This document shows, one piece after another, positions 1-9,687 of a stretch of DNA of 64,000 nucleotides; position 1 is the stretch's first letter, and every line of letters starts with the position of its first letter. This DNA is from Variovorax sp. S12S4. Lineage in GTDB: Bacteria; Pseudomonadota; Gammaproteobacteria; Burkholderiales; Burkholderiaceae_C. The stretch spans positions 1-64,000 of the forward strand of contig NZ_JALPKR020000002.1 in assembly GCF_023195515.1 (NCBI RefSeq), given 5' to 3'. Both the position numbers and the translations under genes were made by a program. The notes beneath the pieces were generated by a model. That model ran no database searches and was not told the DNA's origin. It was given only the letters and a program-made list of their open reading frames with translations.

Positions 1-824
<824 letters not shown>

Positions 825-856
825 GGTCTGCCTTCCGGAAAGTTGATCGGCCCGGC

Positions 857-1707
857 TCATGCGCCGTCCCTTTTGCGCTTGAACGCGGCGTTGAGAAAGC
901 CGCTGAGCACCCCGACCATCAACAGCGGCGGCAGCGACAGCAGGATGACGGAGGCATTCAGAATGCCCCAGGGCACGTCGCGCCCCAGCTGGCTGAGCTC
1001 GAGGCGACGATGGGCAGCGTCTTGGCGTCCGAGGTGGTGAGCATCAGCGCAATGAGAAACTCGTTCCACACCAGCACAAAGCCGAAGGCAATGGCCCTGA
1101 TGAGTGAACGAGCTGCAATCGGCAGCGACACGCGAAAGAAGATGGCGTAAGGCCCGTAGCCGTCGACCCTGCCGGCCTCCTCCACCTCTTTGGGCACCGC
1201 CTTGAAAGCCGGAATCGCCAGCCAGATCACGGTGGAGAGCGTGAGCAGCGTGTAGGTCACGATGAGCGCAATGCGGGTGTCGTAGAGCTCCAGTTGCAGC
1301 CAGATCACCATCAGCGGAATGGCGACAGCCACCGGCGGCAGGAATCGCATCGACAAGACGAAGAACTGGATGTCGTTGGCCCAGCGCAGCGGATAGCGCG
1401 CCAGCGCATAGGCGGCAGGCAGCCCCAGCACTGCGCCAATGACCACAGCCGAGCCGACCACCACCAGCGAGTTGACCAACCCGCTGGCCACGGAATCGCG
1501 GCCAAGCACGTAGAGGTAGTTTTCGAGTGTCGGCGTGAAGACGAACTTGGGCACCGCCGAGACGATGTCCACCCGGTTCTTGAACGAGTTGATGAACGTC
1601 CACAGCACCGGCACCAGCGCCGAGAGCCCCGCGCCCACCAGCACCAGGCGCGCGAGCAGCGTGCCAAGGGAGAACGGCTTCTTCTTGTTCACGAGGGTCG
1701 CGTCCAT
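857..1707 (-). CDS. Carbohydrate ABC permease (MalG-type), one-base frameshift
   Basis: Inner-membrane permease of the sugar importer, about 283 residues when the frame is repaired. It starts at ATG 1707, overlapping the end of the preceding permease by 19 bp. Several hydrophobic helices are visible, as is the EAA-loop region ([19 protein letters not shown]) that docks on the ATPase. Near position 1000 the frame breaks: the text reads TLPIVAS and continues correctly as [12 protein letters not shown] only in the next frame, so one base is missing (GAGCTC preceded by one G instead of two). The C-terminal helix and basic tail are intact after the break. A sequencing error is the simplest explanation; a recent null mutation is the alternative. 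Confidence 0.88.
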
Positions 1708-2567
1708 TTCCAGATGTAGGTGAATGCCACGGTCGAGGCGACCATCATCAGCACCGCCATGCTCGAGGCGTACGAAATGCGGCCCGACTCGATGAAGCCC
1801 TGCGAGAACGCGTACATGTCCAGCGTTTCTGTGGAAATGCCGGGCCCGCCGCGCGTCATCACGTAGATCAGGTCGAACGCGCGCAGCGACTCGACCATCT
1901 TCACGAAGGTCAGGCTGATGAGCGGCGCCTTCAGCATCGGCAACGCCACGTAGGCGTAGACCTCCCACGTCTTCGCATGGTCCATGCGCGCGGCCTCGAA
2001 AGGTTGCGGCGGCAGCGTTTCGAGCAGCTTGAGCACGATGACGGCAAAGAACAGCCCCCACTGCCACACGTCCACGAAGGCCACGGTCAGCAGCGCCGTC
2101 ACCGGGCTGGCAAGCAGGTCCAGCGGCTCGCCGGTAATCGCCTTGTACGGCCAGGTCAACAGGCCGAACAACGGATGGAAGGCAAATTTCCATACGAAGG
2201 CGGCCGACACGCGCGGCAGCAGCACCGGCACGATGAACAGCATCGACAGCACGTTGCGCCAGCGCGGTGTCGCGCATTGGAAGAGCAGCACGCCCAGCAG
2301 CACGGCCAGGCCCATGGTGGCGCTGACGGTCAGCACTTCCCACGTCAGCGACACACCCACCGAGTTCAGGAAGCGCCGGTCCAAAAACAGCTGGACATAG
2401 TTCGACAACCCCACCCAGCTCGAATCGGCCTGCCCCAGCTCACGGTCCTGCAGCGAGATGACGATGGCAAACAGCGTGGGAACCAGCGCCAGAACCGCCA
2501 GCACCAGCAGCCCCGGCCCGATGAAGACGGCCGGGAGCCTTGTCTTGTTGCGCCTTGTCTTCTTCAC
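1689..2567 (-). CDS. Carbohydrate ABC permease (MalF-type)
   Basis: First permease of the sugar importer, 292 residues, inner membrane. The start is GTG at 2567, chosen because it overlaps the stop of the binding-protein gene in a GTGA arrangement and gives a basic N-terminus (KKTRRNKTR) followed by a hydrophobic helix. The cytoplasmic EAA loop (QPFEAARMDHAKTWEVYAYV) is present near residue 195, and the C-terminal part has the GGPG-containing segment common in this family. It sits between the binding protein and the second permease, with coupled starts on both sides, so the transporter is one translational unit. Confidence 0.93.
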   Translation of the reverse strand: MKKTRRNKTRLPAVFIGPGLLVLAVLALVPTLFAIVISLQDRELGQADSSWVGLSNYVQLFLDRRFLNSVGVSLTWEVLTVSATMGLAVLLGVLLFQCATPRWRNVLSMLFIVPVLLPRVSAAFVWKFAFHPLFGLLTWPYKAITGEPLDLLASPVTALLTVAFVDVWQWGLFFAVIVLKLLETLPPQPFEAARMDHAKTWEVYAYVALPMLKAPLISLTFVKMVESLRAFDLIYVMTRGGPGISTETLDMYAFSQGFIESGRISYASSMAVLMMVASTVAFTYIWKWTRPS

Positions 2568-3841
2568 TTCTTGCGTCGCGCGATCAGCTGCCTGGCGTAG
2601 GCGTCGAGTTCGTCCAGCCCGCCCTTGATGTCGCTGCGCGAACCGGTGATCAGTTCTTCGAGAATGATTCCCCAGCGGTCGCCCAGGTCGGGCCAGGCCG
2701 CGTCCTGCCAGAAGTTCACCGCCGTGAGCTTGCCGGTGTCCGCCAGCGCCTTGCCCAGGTCGGCGCCGTAGCGCTTGGCGAACTCGGGGCTGCCGAGCAC
2801 GCTGGTGCGGTTCAGTTCGCCGAACTGGCCTTCGGCAAGGCGACGCTGCTCGTTCTTCTTGGAGGTGGCCCAGGCGATGAACAGGCCCGCGCACTTCTTC
2901 GCCTCTTCTGTCTTGTTGGCCTTGGTGCCGATGGCCAGCCCGTGGCCGTAGCCGCCGCCGGTCAGCGGCGAAGGCGGCGGCAGGTAGGCCACCTTGCCGA
3001 TCACGGTAGACATCTTCGGGTCGAGCGCGTTGCCCGCCAGCGGTGTCGATTCGATCAGCATCGCCACCTTGCCGGCCAGGAATGCGCCCGTGGACTCGTC
3101 CCATCCACCGGTCTTCGTGCCCGGCGCCGAATACTTGAACAGTTCGAGATAAGTCTGCGTGGCCTTCACCGCCGCAGGCGAGTTGAACACCGGCTTGTCG
3201 CCGTCGAACCACTGGCCGCCGTTGCCGCGGAAGAACGGCATCCAGCGCCATACGTTGGCGCCCGAGCCGCGCTGGCCGCGCAAGGCCACGCCGTAGATCC
3301 CGTTGGCGGGGTCGTTGAGCTTCTTCGCGGCGGCGACAAATTCCTCCAGCGTGGCCGGTGGCTTGATGCCGGCCTTTTCGAGCAGGTCCTTGCGGTACAC
3401 CAGCAGGTCGCCGCCACCGGTGAGCGGCGCGAACCAGGCCTCGCCGCCGAAGGTGGCCACCTTCTGCCGGCCGGGGTCGAAGTCCGCGTAGTCGTAGTCG
3501 GCCGGGTAGTACTTCGCTAGCGGCGCAATCCATTTCGACTGCGCGAACAGCGGCACATTGGCCTCGTCGACGTAGTACACGTTGTACTTTCCGACAGTGG
3601 AAGCGTCGGCGCGCGTCTTGGTGCGGCGGTCGTTCTCGTTGAGGTTGTCGATGCTGAAGGAGGCGCCGCTCAGGCTCTTGAACTCGTCCTTGTACTTTTC
3701 GAGCAGGGTCAGGCCGTCGCGGGGCTGCGACAGCACGCGCACGTCTTCCTTGCAGACCTGGGCCTGCGCCTGACCCCAGGTGGCCAGCGCTGCCAGCAGC
3801 ATGGTGCCGGCCGTGATGCGGCGTGTGGTTCGAGTCGACAT
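2564..3841 (-). CDS. Extracellular solute-binding protein of a carbohydrate ABC importer
   Basis: Periplasmic receptor of the importer, 425 residues (family 1, MalE-like). The start at 3841 has a GGAG Shine-Dalgarno sequence about 8 nt upstream. It gives a classical signal peptide with twin basic residues, a hydrophobic core (TMLLAALAT) and a cleavage site after AQA. The mature protein has the alternating lobes of the family, with conserved segments such as YRKDLLEKAGIKPP and the late GYGHGLAIGTKA. It is the first gene of the operon. A perfect palindrome 31-47 bp upstream of the start is a likely control site. The ligand is not identifiable; sugars, sugar alcohols or glycerol-3-phosphate are all possible. 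Confidence 0.93.
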   Translation of the reverse strand: MSTRTTRRITAGTMLLAALATWGQAQAQVCKEDVRVLSQPRDGLTLLEKYKDEFKSLSGASFSIDNLNENDRRTKTRADASTVGKYNVYYVDEANVPLFAQSKWIAPLAKYYPADYDYADFDPGRQKVATFGGEAWFAPLTGGGDLLVYRKDLLEKAGIKPPATLEEFVAAAKKLNDPANGIYGVALRGQRGSGANVWRWMPFFRGNGGQWFDGDKPVFNSPAAVKATQTYLELFKYSAPGTKTGGWDESTGAFLAGKVAMLIESTPLAGNALDPKMSTVIGKVAYLPPPSPLTGGGYGHGLAIGTKANKTEEAKKCAGLFIAWATSKKNEQRRLAEGQFGELNRTSVLGSPEFAKRYGADLGKALADTGKLTAVNFWQDAAWPDLGDRWGIILEELITGSRSDIKGGLDELDAYARQLIARRKK

Positions 3842-3871
3842 CGTTCGTCTCCTAGTGGCTTGTTGTGGATT

Positions 3872-3888
3872 GCCGGCAACTTGCCGGC
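3872..3888. promoter_or_regulatory. Palindromic operator candidate upstream of the sugar transporter
   Basis: GCCGGCAA, one spacer base, TTGCCGGC: a perfect 17-bp palindrome 31-47 bp before the start of the solute-binding gene. The symmetry and position suit a repressor or activator site (LacI/GntR type by shape), but no such regulator is encoded next to it; the neighbouring regulators are AraC proteins, which usually bind direct repeats. Function is inferred. Confidence 0.4.
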
Positions 3889-4016
3889 GCGTGGACGGCA
3901 GAAGCAGGAGGGACGAAGCGTATGCAGCCGATGCCCGGCGCTGCGTACACGCAGACCGGTTGACTGATATTTTTATGACCAGCCGGCTCGGGGTTTTGCC
4001 GGGGGTCAGGGTTGTA

Positions 4017-4546
4017 TCAGGCGAGCAGTTCCGCCATCTTCGACAACGCCGCCTCGGGCGTCGGCGCAATGTGGATCGAGCAGGCCAGCATGAGGTTCAG
4101 CGGCTGTCCGAAGTCCTCGACCGCAATGCCGCTGCCGTTTTCGCGCAGCACGCCGGCCGGATCGACCGCGCATGGCAAGGCGGACCTGGCGCGGTCCGCA
4201 TAGCTGCCTTCCGGAACGCCGTAGATGCGACCGGAATGCCGAGCGCCACCGCGGCGCCAACCTCGAACACCGTGCCCGAATCGGGCTCCAGTCCACGAAA
4301 GCACGCCAGATTGGCCACCACGCCGTCGGCACCGCGAAGGCGCAGCATGTTGGCCTCGTAGATGCGCTTTTCGGGAGCTTCGGCGCTCAGCTCCTCGTTG
4401 CCGTCGGCCGGCAGCAGGGCCGCAAGCCCCAGCGCCTCGCAGGCCGCTGCAAGCCGCACGAAGTGGTCCCGCGCGTCGGGGCGAAAGACGTCCGGCCCCG
4501 CCAGGTAGATGCGCGGGCGTGACGGGGGTTGAGGGTCTTCTTTCAT
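4017..4546 (-). CDS. Nucleoside 2-deoxyribosyltransferase family protein, one-base frameshift
   Basis: A member of the family that transfers deoxyribose between bases or hydrolyses deoxynucleotides; about 176 residues once repaired. From ATG 4546 the N-terminus reads RIYLAGPDVFRPDA, the typical first strand and nucleotide-binding loop. The family core follows: EANMLRLRGADGVVANL and the catalytic-glutamate segment DSGTVFEVGAAVALG. Near 4232 the frame is lost by one missing base. The next frame continues sensibly with RIYGVPEGSYADR and ends with NLMLACSI. It follows the AraC gene by 13 bp and is probably co-transcribed. The substrate is unknown. Confidence 0.8.
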
Positions 4547-4559
4547 GGACTGCGCATTT

Positions 4560-5510
4560 TCAAGCCACGGCAGCAACCGGCGTGTTCTGCGCCGTGCGAA
4601 GTCCGAACCGGTCTTGCGCCTGGTGCCGGTAAGCCGAGGGTGTCATGCCCTTGAGCTGAAGAAAACGCCGGTTGAAATTGGCGAGGTTCGAAAAGCCCAC
4701 CTCATAGCAGATGTCGCTCACCAGCCGGTCGGACACTTGCAGCATCTCGCAAGCTTTCGAAATGCGCAGACGGGTGACGAAGTCGGTGAACGTGCTGCCC
4801 ATGTGCTTGTGAAAGTAGCGCGAGAAGCTGCTTTCGGCCATGTTGGCCACCGCGCACACCGCCGGCAGCGAGAGGTCTTCGGTGAGGTGCTGGTCGAGGT
4901 AGTCGAGCACGCGGCGCATGCGCGAGTTGGCGCTCGGGTCTTCGCCCAGCGGGCCTGCGGCACTCGAAATCTGGCGATAGTCTTCCCAGTTGGCGAGCTC
5001 GTGCAGCAGGCCGATGAACTCCGACAGCCGGGCCAAACCCTCCTGCGCCTGAACACGCGCAAAGCGCTCCCGCACACGCTCGCCGACACCGAAGAACTCG
5101 ACGCCGAGCTTCGCGCGGTCGAGCATCGGCAGCACCGCCTCCAGCTCGGGGAACAAGCCCACGCCCTTGCGCAGCGGCTCGTCGCGAAAATGAATGACCA
5201 TGCTGCGATCGGCAATGCCCTCGGGCGGCACGCCGTCCGAGATCCAGGTGTGCGGCAGGCGCCCGCCCACAAGCGCCACGTAGCCGGGCTCGAAGCGTCC
5301 GATGTGGTTGCCGACATAGGCATCGCCGCTGCTGCGGTTGATGATCTGCAGTTCGTACTCGTCGTGGTAGTGCCAGCAGTCGAACGGCCAGGGCACGCCG
5401 TGCTGCAGGCAGCGCACGGAGCTCCCGCCCGCCGGCTCGAATCCGAGCCGCGGATCGCGCATGAGTTCATGTTCGAGTTCCGGCTTTCGCGCGGTGTGGT
5501 GTCTGCTCAT
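4560..5510 (-). CDS. AraC-family transcriptional regulator
   Basis: DNA-binding regulator of 316 residues. The N-terminal half carries a cupin-like sensor fold (CWHYHDEYELQIINRSSGDAYVG begins the ligand pocket; I cite only the HYHDEYEL signature as diagnostic). The C-terminal 100 residues hold two helix-turn-helix motifs, the second with the conserved ICYEVGFSNLANFNRRF segment. Its ATG overlaps the stop of the upstream AraC gene (ATGA), so the two regulators are translated together. It may control the adjacent sugar importer or the FAH-family gene. No direct-repeat site was identified with confidence. Confidence 0.92.
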   Translation of the reverse strand: MSRHHTARKPELEHELMRDPRLGFEPAGGSSVRCLQHGVPWPFDCWHYHDEYELQIINRSSGDAYVGNHIGRFEPGYVALVGGRLPHTWISDGVPPEGIADRSMVIHFRDEPLRKGVGLFPELEAVLPMLDRAKLGVEFFGVGERVRERFARVQAQEGLARLSEFIGLLHELANWEDYRQISSAAGPLGEDPSANSRMRRVLDYLDQHLTEDLSLPAVCAVANMAESSFSRYFHKHMGSTFTDFVTRLRISKACEMLQVSDRLVSDICYEVGFSNLANFNRRFLQLKGMTPSAYRHQAQDRFGLRTAQNTPVAAVA

Positions 5511-6465
5511 GGCATCTCTCGGGGGTGGCTTGCTTGCCTGTCAGGCCCTGTCGCCTTGCCAAGCCCGGCATCGGCCTGGCTGCGAAACTGCCGCGGCGTC
5601 ACGCCGTTGCGCAACCTGAACCGGCGGCTGAAGTACACCGCGTCGCCAAAGCCGCACTGCCGCGCGATGTCGGCAATGCGCGCGTTCGACGTCAGCAGCA
5701 GTTCCTTCGCGCGCTCCAGGCGGCGTTCGGTCACCAGTTCGGTGAAGGTGCGGTGGGTCTGCTTCTTGAGCAGGTGCGCAAGGTAGTTGGGCGACAGCAT
5801 GGCGGCCGCGGCGGCATCGTTGAGCGACATCTCTTCGCCCAGGTGCTCGCGCACATAGCGCATCACGCGCTGGAGCGCATCGCGGCTCGAGCAGCGGCCG
5901 GTCCGCAGCGCGGCCTGCGCGAGCAGCTGCGCCTCGTGCCGGCTGCAGGCCAGGCCCATCAGCTGCAGCAGAATGCCGCGGATCGCGCCCACGCTGCCGA
6001 AGCGCCGCTCGCGGTTCAGCACGGCAAGCTCTTCGAGCCAGCCGAGGATGCGCGCGAAATCGGCGTCGCCGAAATGAAAGTCCATGTACTCCTGGAACAG
6101 GAAGGGCGCGAGCTCGGGCTGGCGCGACACGGGCACCTCTTCGAGGTCGAGCGCCTCGACCGGCAGCTCGGGCCAGAGAAACCCCTGGTCGAAGTTCACG
6201 ATGGCATAGCGGGCGCCGGGGGGTGCGGCACCACGTGCACGCGGTAGGGCAGCACAAAGCTCAGGTGCCCGGCAGTGAACGGGCGCACCGCCCCGCCCAC
6301 CACCTGCTGCGAGCCGCCATGGATGCTGACCTGGATCTGGAAATACTCGTGCCGGTGCGGCCGCGCCAGCACGTCCCGCGCGCCTTCGAAGCGGATGTCG
6401 AAGTCGAGATGGTTCGCGCGCTCCTGCATGCCGTAGAGGCGAAGGCTGGATTGAAGGGCCGACAT
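5507..6465 (-). CDS. AraC-family transcriptional regulator, one-base frameshift
   Basis: Second AraC regulator, about 319 residues after repair. The ATG at 6465 begins MSALQSSLRLYGMQ, and the cupin sensor part shows HRHEYFQIQVSIHGG. The frame breaks at 6218-6223, a run of six G on the plus strand. Adding one base there joins VVPHPP to GARYAIVNFDQ and restores a complete protein ending in a standard AraC double helix-turn-helix (IARQCGFGDAVYFSRRFR). This is a textbook homopolymer error site. The gene is divergent from the exported FAH-family hydrolase, its most likely target, and coupled to the next AraC gene. Confidence 0.85.
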
Positions 6466-6634
6466 GGCGCGATGGTAAGCCTTTGCCCCGGGCCTGCCGA
6501 GCGGCGGCGGGTGTTGTTTGCGTCCTGTTTTTGCGTAGATGCGTGCGGTAGCGCCGCGCCAGCGCGCTCCAGAATGGCCCGGCTGGCCTCGGCCGGTTTT
6601 CATCGCCCAACAAAAGACTCAGGAGACAAAAATC

Positions 6635-7426
6635 ATGTCCAGTTCACGACGCGGGCTGCTGGCCGGCTCTGCCGCCATGGCGGCCGGCGCAGTTGCCGGT
6701 TGCGCCCTGCCGGCCGGCGCATCGCGGGCGCCGCAAACGCCCTTCACGGTTGCGCAGACCACGGTTCCGATCGTCGGCAGCGAGCAGGCGTTTCCGGTGC
6801 GGCGCATCTACTGCATCGGCCGCAACTATGCGGCCCACGCGCGCGAAATGGGCTCCGACCCGACCCGCGAGCCGCCGTTCTTCTTCCAGAAGCCGGCGGA
6901 CGCGATCCAGGTCGTGATGCCCGGCACCGTGGCCGACCATCCGTACCCGACGCTCACCAAGAACTATCACTACGAGGTGGAACTGGTCGTGGCCCTTGCC
7001 AAGGGCGGCCGCAACATCGCGCCCGCGGATGCGCTGGGGCTGGTCTACGGCTATTCGCTCGGCCTGGACATGACCCGCCGCGACCTGCAGCGCGAAATGG
7101 GCGACCAGAAAAAGCCCTGGGAAATCGGCAAGAGCTTCGACCATTCGGCGCCCATCGGCCCGATTCATCCGGTGGCGAAGGTCGGGCACTACACCGACGG
7201 GTCGATCTGGCTCAAGGTGAACGGCCAGACCAAGCAGAACGCCACGCTCAAGCACATGATCTGGTCGGTGGCGGAGCAGATCAGCCGCCTGTCGCAGGCG
7301 TTCGAGCTGATGCCCGGCGACATCATCTATTCGGGCACGCCGGAAAACGTGGGCCCTGTGGTGCGCGGCGACGTGATCGAGATCCACATCGACGGGCTGC
7401 CGAACCTTTCGGTCCGGATCGTCTGA
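6635..7426 (+). CDS. FAH-family hydrolase with Tat/lipoprotein-like signal
   Basis: Member of the fumarylacetoacetate hydrolase superfamily, 263 residues. Relatives cleave acylpyruvates (fumarylpyruvate, acetylpyruvate) or dehydrate sugar acids with a divalent metal. The ATG at 6635 has an AGGAG site 10 nt upstream. The catalytic domain is complete: YCIGRNYAAHAREMG, the metal-ligand region YHYEVELVVAL, GLDMTRRDLQ and IYSGTPENVGPV. Unusually, the domain follows an N-terminal MSSSRRGLLAGSAAM with twin arginines and then AVAGCA, a lipobox-like site, so the enzyme is predicted to be exported by Tat and perhaps lipid-anchored. Most family members are cytosolic. It is divergent from two AraC genes. 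Confidence 0.88.
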   Translation: MSSSRRGLLAGSAAMAAGAVAGCALPAGASRAPQTPFTVAQTTVPIVGSEQAFPVRRIYCIGRNYAAHAREMGSDPTREPPFFFQKPADAIQVVMPGTVADHPYPTLTKNYHYEVELVVALAKGGRNIAPADALGLVYGYSLGLDMTRRDLQREMGDQKKPWEIGKSFDHSAPIGPIHPVAKVGHYTDGSIWLKVNGQTKQNATLKHMIWSVAEQISRLSQAFELMPGDIIYSGTPENVGPVVRGDVIEIHIDGLPNLSVRIV

Positions 7427-7439
7427 GGAATTGGCCGGC

Positions 7440-8810
7440 TCAGCTGCCGGCCACCTTCATGCGGTTGACCAGCACCGAGCCCGTGGTCTTGGCGCCGAAG
7501 GTGTAGGCATCGGCGCCAATGGCCTCGATGCCCATCAGCATGTCCTTCAGGTTGCCGGCGATGGTGATCTCCTGCACCGGAAAGGCGATGCGCCCCTTCT
7601 CGACCCAGAAGCCGCTGGCACCGCGCGAATAGTCGCCGGTCACGTAGTTCACGCCCTGCCCCATCAGCTCGATCACGAAGAGGCCCGTGCCCAGCTTGGC
7701 GAGCATGGCGTCCAGGTCGTCGCCGGCCTTGGTGAGGCGCGAACTCAGCGTGAGGTTGTGCGAGCCGCCGGCGTTGCCGGTGGTTTTCATGCCGAGCTTG
7801 CGGGCCGAATAGGTCGACAGGAAGTAGCCTTCGAGCCGGCCGGCATCCACCACCTTGCGCGCGCGGGTTTTCACGCCTTCGTCGTCGAACGGCGAGCTGC
7901 CCTTGCCGCGCGGGATGTGCGGGTCTTCGGCCACGTCCACGTGCTTGGGCAGCACCGGTTTACCGAGCGAATCGAGCAGGAAGGTGCTCTTGCGGTAGAG
8001 CGCCCCGCCGCTCACGGCCTGCACCAGCCCGCCCAACAGGCCCACGGCCAGCGGCGACTCGAACAGCACCGGGCATTCGGTGGTCTTGATCTTGCGCGAC
8101 TTCAGCCGGCTCAGCGCCCGCTCGGCGGCGTAGCGGCCCACGGCTTGCGGGCTGGCCAGCTCGTCGGCCGAGCGCATGGAGCTGTACCAGGAGTCGCGCT
8201 GCATGTCGTCGCCCTTGCCGGCGATGGGTGCAACCGAAATCGAATGCCGCGAACTGGCGTAGCCGCCGCGAAAACCGTGCGTGTGGGCGCTGAAGAAGTG
8301 GCTCTGCTGGGCCGAAACGCCCGCGCCTTCGCTGTTGGTGATGCGCTTGTCGGTCGAAAGCGCCGCGGCTTCGCATTCCAGCGCCAGCTTGGCGGCCTGC
8401 TCGCTCGTCACGTCCCAGGGATGGAACAGGTCGAGTTCGGGGTGGTCCTTGGCAATGTCTTCCTCGTCGGGAAGGCCGCTCACCGGGTCTTCGGCCGTGA
8501 AGCGGGCAATGTCGTAGGCCGCTTGCACGGTCTGGGCGATGGCGGCCTCCGAAAAGTCGGAGGTGCTGGCGTTGCCGCGGCGGTGGCCCACGTAGACCGT
8601 GATGCCCAGCGACTTGTCGCGGTTGCGCTCCACGTTTTCGAGCTCGCCTTTGCGGACCGAGACGCTGAGGCCGCAGCCCTCGGAGGCCTCGGCGCCGGCA
8701 TCGGTTGCACCGAGCTTTTTGGCGTGGGCCAGGGCCGAGTCGACCAGGTTTTCGAAGAAGGAGCGGCTGTAGGCGAAGCCGGAATCGGCGCGCGAGGAAG
8801 ATGTCGTCAT
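7440..8810 (-). CDS. pmbA: Metalloprotease subunit PmbA/TldE
   Basis: Partner of TldD in the TldD/TldE protease, which in other bacteria matures microcin B17 and degrades CcdA and other unfolded peptides; cytoplasmic. 456 residues from ATG 8810. The typical features are the N-terminal LSVSVRKGELENVERNRDKS, the central DEEDIAKDHPELDLF, and the C-terminal GNAGGSHNLTL, MGQGVNYVTGDYSRGASGFW and GNLKDMLMGI segments. It is convergent with the FAH gene and divergent from darP, the arrangement seen in many beta- and gammaproteobacteria. The genetic link to darP makes the start choice secure. Confidence 0.95.
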   Translation of the reverse strand: MTTSSSRADSGFAYSRSFFENLVDSALAHAKKLGATDAGAEASEGCGLSVSVRKGELENVERNRDKSLGITVYVGHRRGNASTSDFSEAAIAQTVQAAYDIARFTAEDPVSGLPDEEDIAKDHPELDLFHPWDVTSEQAAKLALECEAAALSTDKRITNSEGAGVSAQQSHFFSAHTHGFRGGYASSRHSISVAPIAGKGDDMQRDSWYSSMRSADELASPQAVGRYAAERALSRLKSRKIKTTECPVLFESPLAVGLLGGLVQAVSGGALYRKSTFLLDSLGKPVLPKHVDVAEDPHIPRGKGSSPFDDEGVKTRARKVVDAGRLEGYFLSTYSARKLGMKTTGNAGGSHNLTLSSRLTKAGDDLDAMLAKLGTGLFVIELMGQGVNYVTGDYSRGASGFWVEKGRIAFPVQEITIAGNLKDMLMGIEAIGADAYTFGAKTTGSVLVNRMKVAGS

Positions 8811-8913
8811 GTGGTGGCTATGATACTTGCGCCCCCTATTTTCCGTTTCCCCGGCTCGCCCATTTGCATTGCACGCGTTGCAACGCTGCACGTGGCGGCC
8901 CAGAATCCACCCC

Positions 8914-9569
8914 ATGTCCCGCAAACCCAAAAAGGCTATTTCGTCCGTGGCCAGTTCGTTGCCGAAGGCAGCGAGCTCGACCTGGAGCTCAAGCGCGAGC
9001 TCAAGGGCACCGACGAAGCCAGCCGTACCGACCTGAAGCGCGAAAGCGACGAACTGCAAAAGCTGGGCACCGAACTTCTCGGCCTGCGCGCCGGCCTGTT
9101 CGACGCGCTGCCGCTGGACGAAAAGCTGATCGACGCCGTGGCCGAGGCCAAGCGCATCACCAATTTCGAGGGCAAGCGCCGCCAGATGCAGTTCATCGGC
9201 AAGCTGATGCGCAAGCTCGAGCCCGAAGTGCTGGAGGCCGTGAAGCAGGCCCTGGCCGAGCAGAACACCGTGCCCGCGGCCGAAGCCGCCGCCCTGCACG
9301 AGGCCGAACGCTGGCGCGACCGGCTGATTGCCGACGACGACGCGCTGGGCGGCTGGATCGAAACCCACCCCGGCACCGATTCGCAGCAGCTGCGCGCCCT
9401 GGTGCGCCAGGCCCGCAAGGACCTGAAGGCCGGCCCGCCGGGCGAAGCGCCGCGACAGGGCAAGGCTTACCGCGAGATCTTCCAGCTGGTGCGTGCGCAG
9501 CTGGCGGTGCATGGCGGTGCGGACCACGCTGCGGCGGCCGCCGCGCAGGACCGGGAAGAGGACGCATGA
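8914..9569 (+). CDS. darP: Ribosome-associated protein DarP (YjgA/DUF615), one-base frameshift
   Basis: Factor that binds late 50S ribosomal precursors. About 218 residues after repair. ATG 8914 gives MSRKPKK, and the family continues as GYFVRGQFVAEGSELDLEL, which is found only in the next frame: one G is missing in the GG at 8934-8935. Everything downstream is intact (ITNFEGKRRQMQFIGKLMRKL, the diagnostic DUF615 segment, then REIFQLVRAQL). Because this is a conserved housekeeping gene broken only at a homopolymer, it is strong evidence that the break is a sequence error. It is divergent from pmbA and about 120 bp ahead of mog, with a palindromic repeat in between. Confidence 0.92.
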
Positions 9570-9582
9570 GCCACTTGCCTTT

Positions 9583-9679
9583 CTCCCTCCCTCCCGGGGA
9601 GGGCCGGGGTGGGGGCAAGCGGCGCATCCATCAGGCACCCTGGCTGCCCCCATCCCAACCTTCCCCGGAAGGGGAAGGA
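9583..9679. repeat. REP-like paired inverted repeat, copy 1
   Basis: Two short GC-rich palindromic modules face each other between darP and mog: a left module with GGGGAGGGCCGGGGTGGGGG and a right module that is roughly its reverse complement, CCCCCATCCCAACC followed by TTCCCCGGAAGGGGAAGG. A second copy of the same design lies at 42140-42247. This is the structure of a REP/BIME element. Such repeats can stabilise or end transcripts and may be mobilised by RAYT transposases; none is encoded in this window. Confidence 0.75.
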
Positions 9680-9687
9680 TCAACACC

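Noticed and set aside
857..1707. Calling the MalG-type permease a pseudogene
   Set aside because: A single missing base with a fully conserved C-terminus, in a window with many identical lesions, fits a sequence error better.
7431..8900. Long plus-strand open frame across pmbA
   Set aside because: Antisense to pmbA. Only the 3' part after 8914 (darP) is a real protein.
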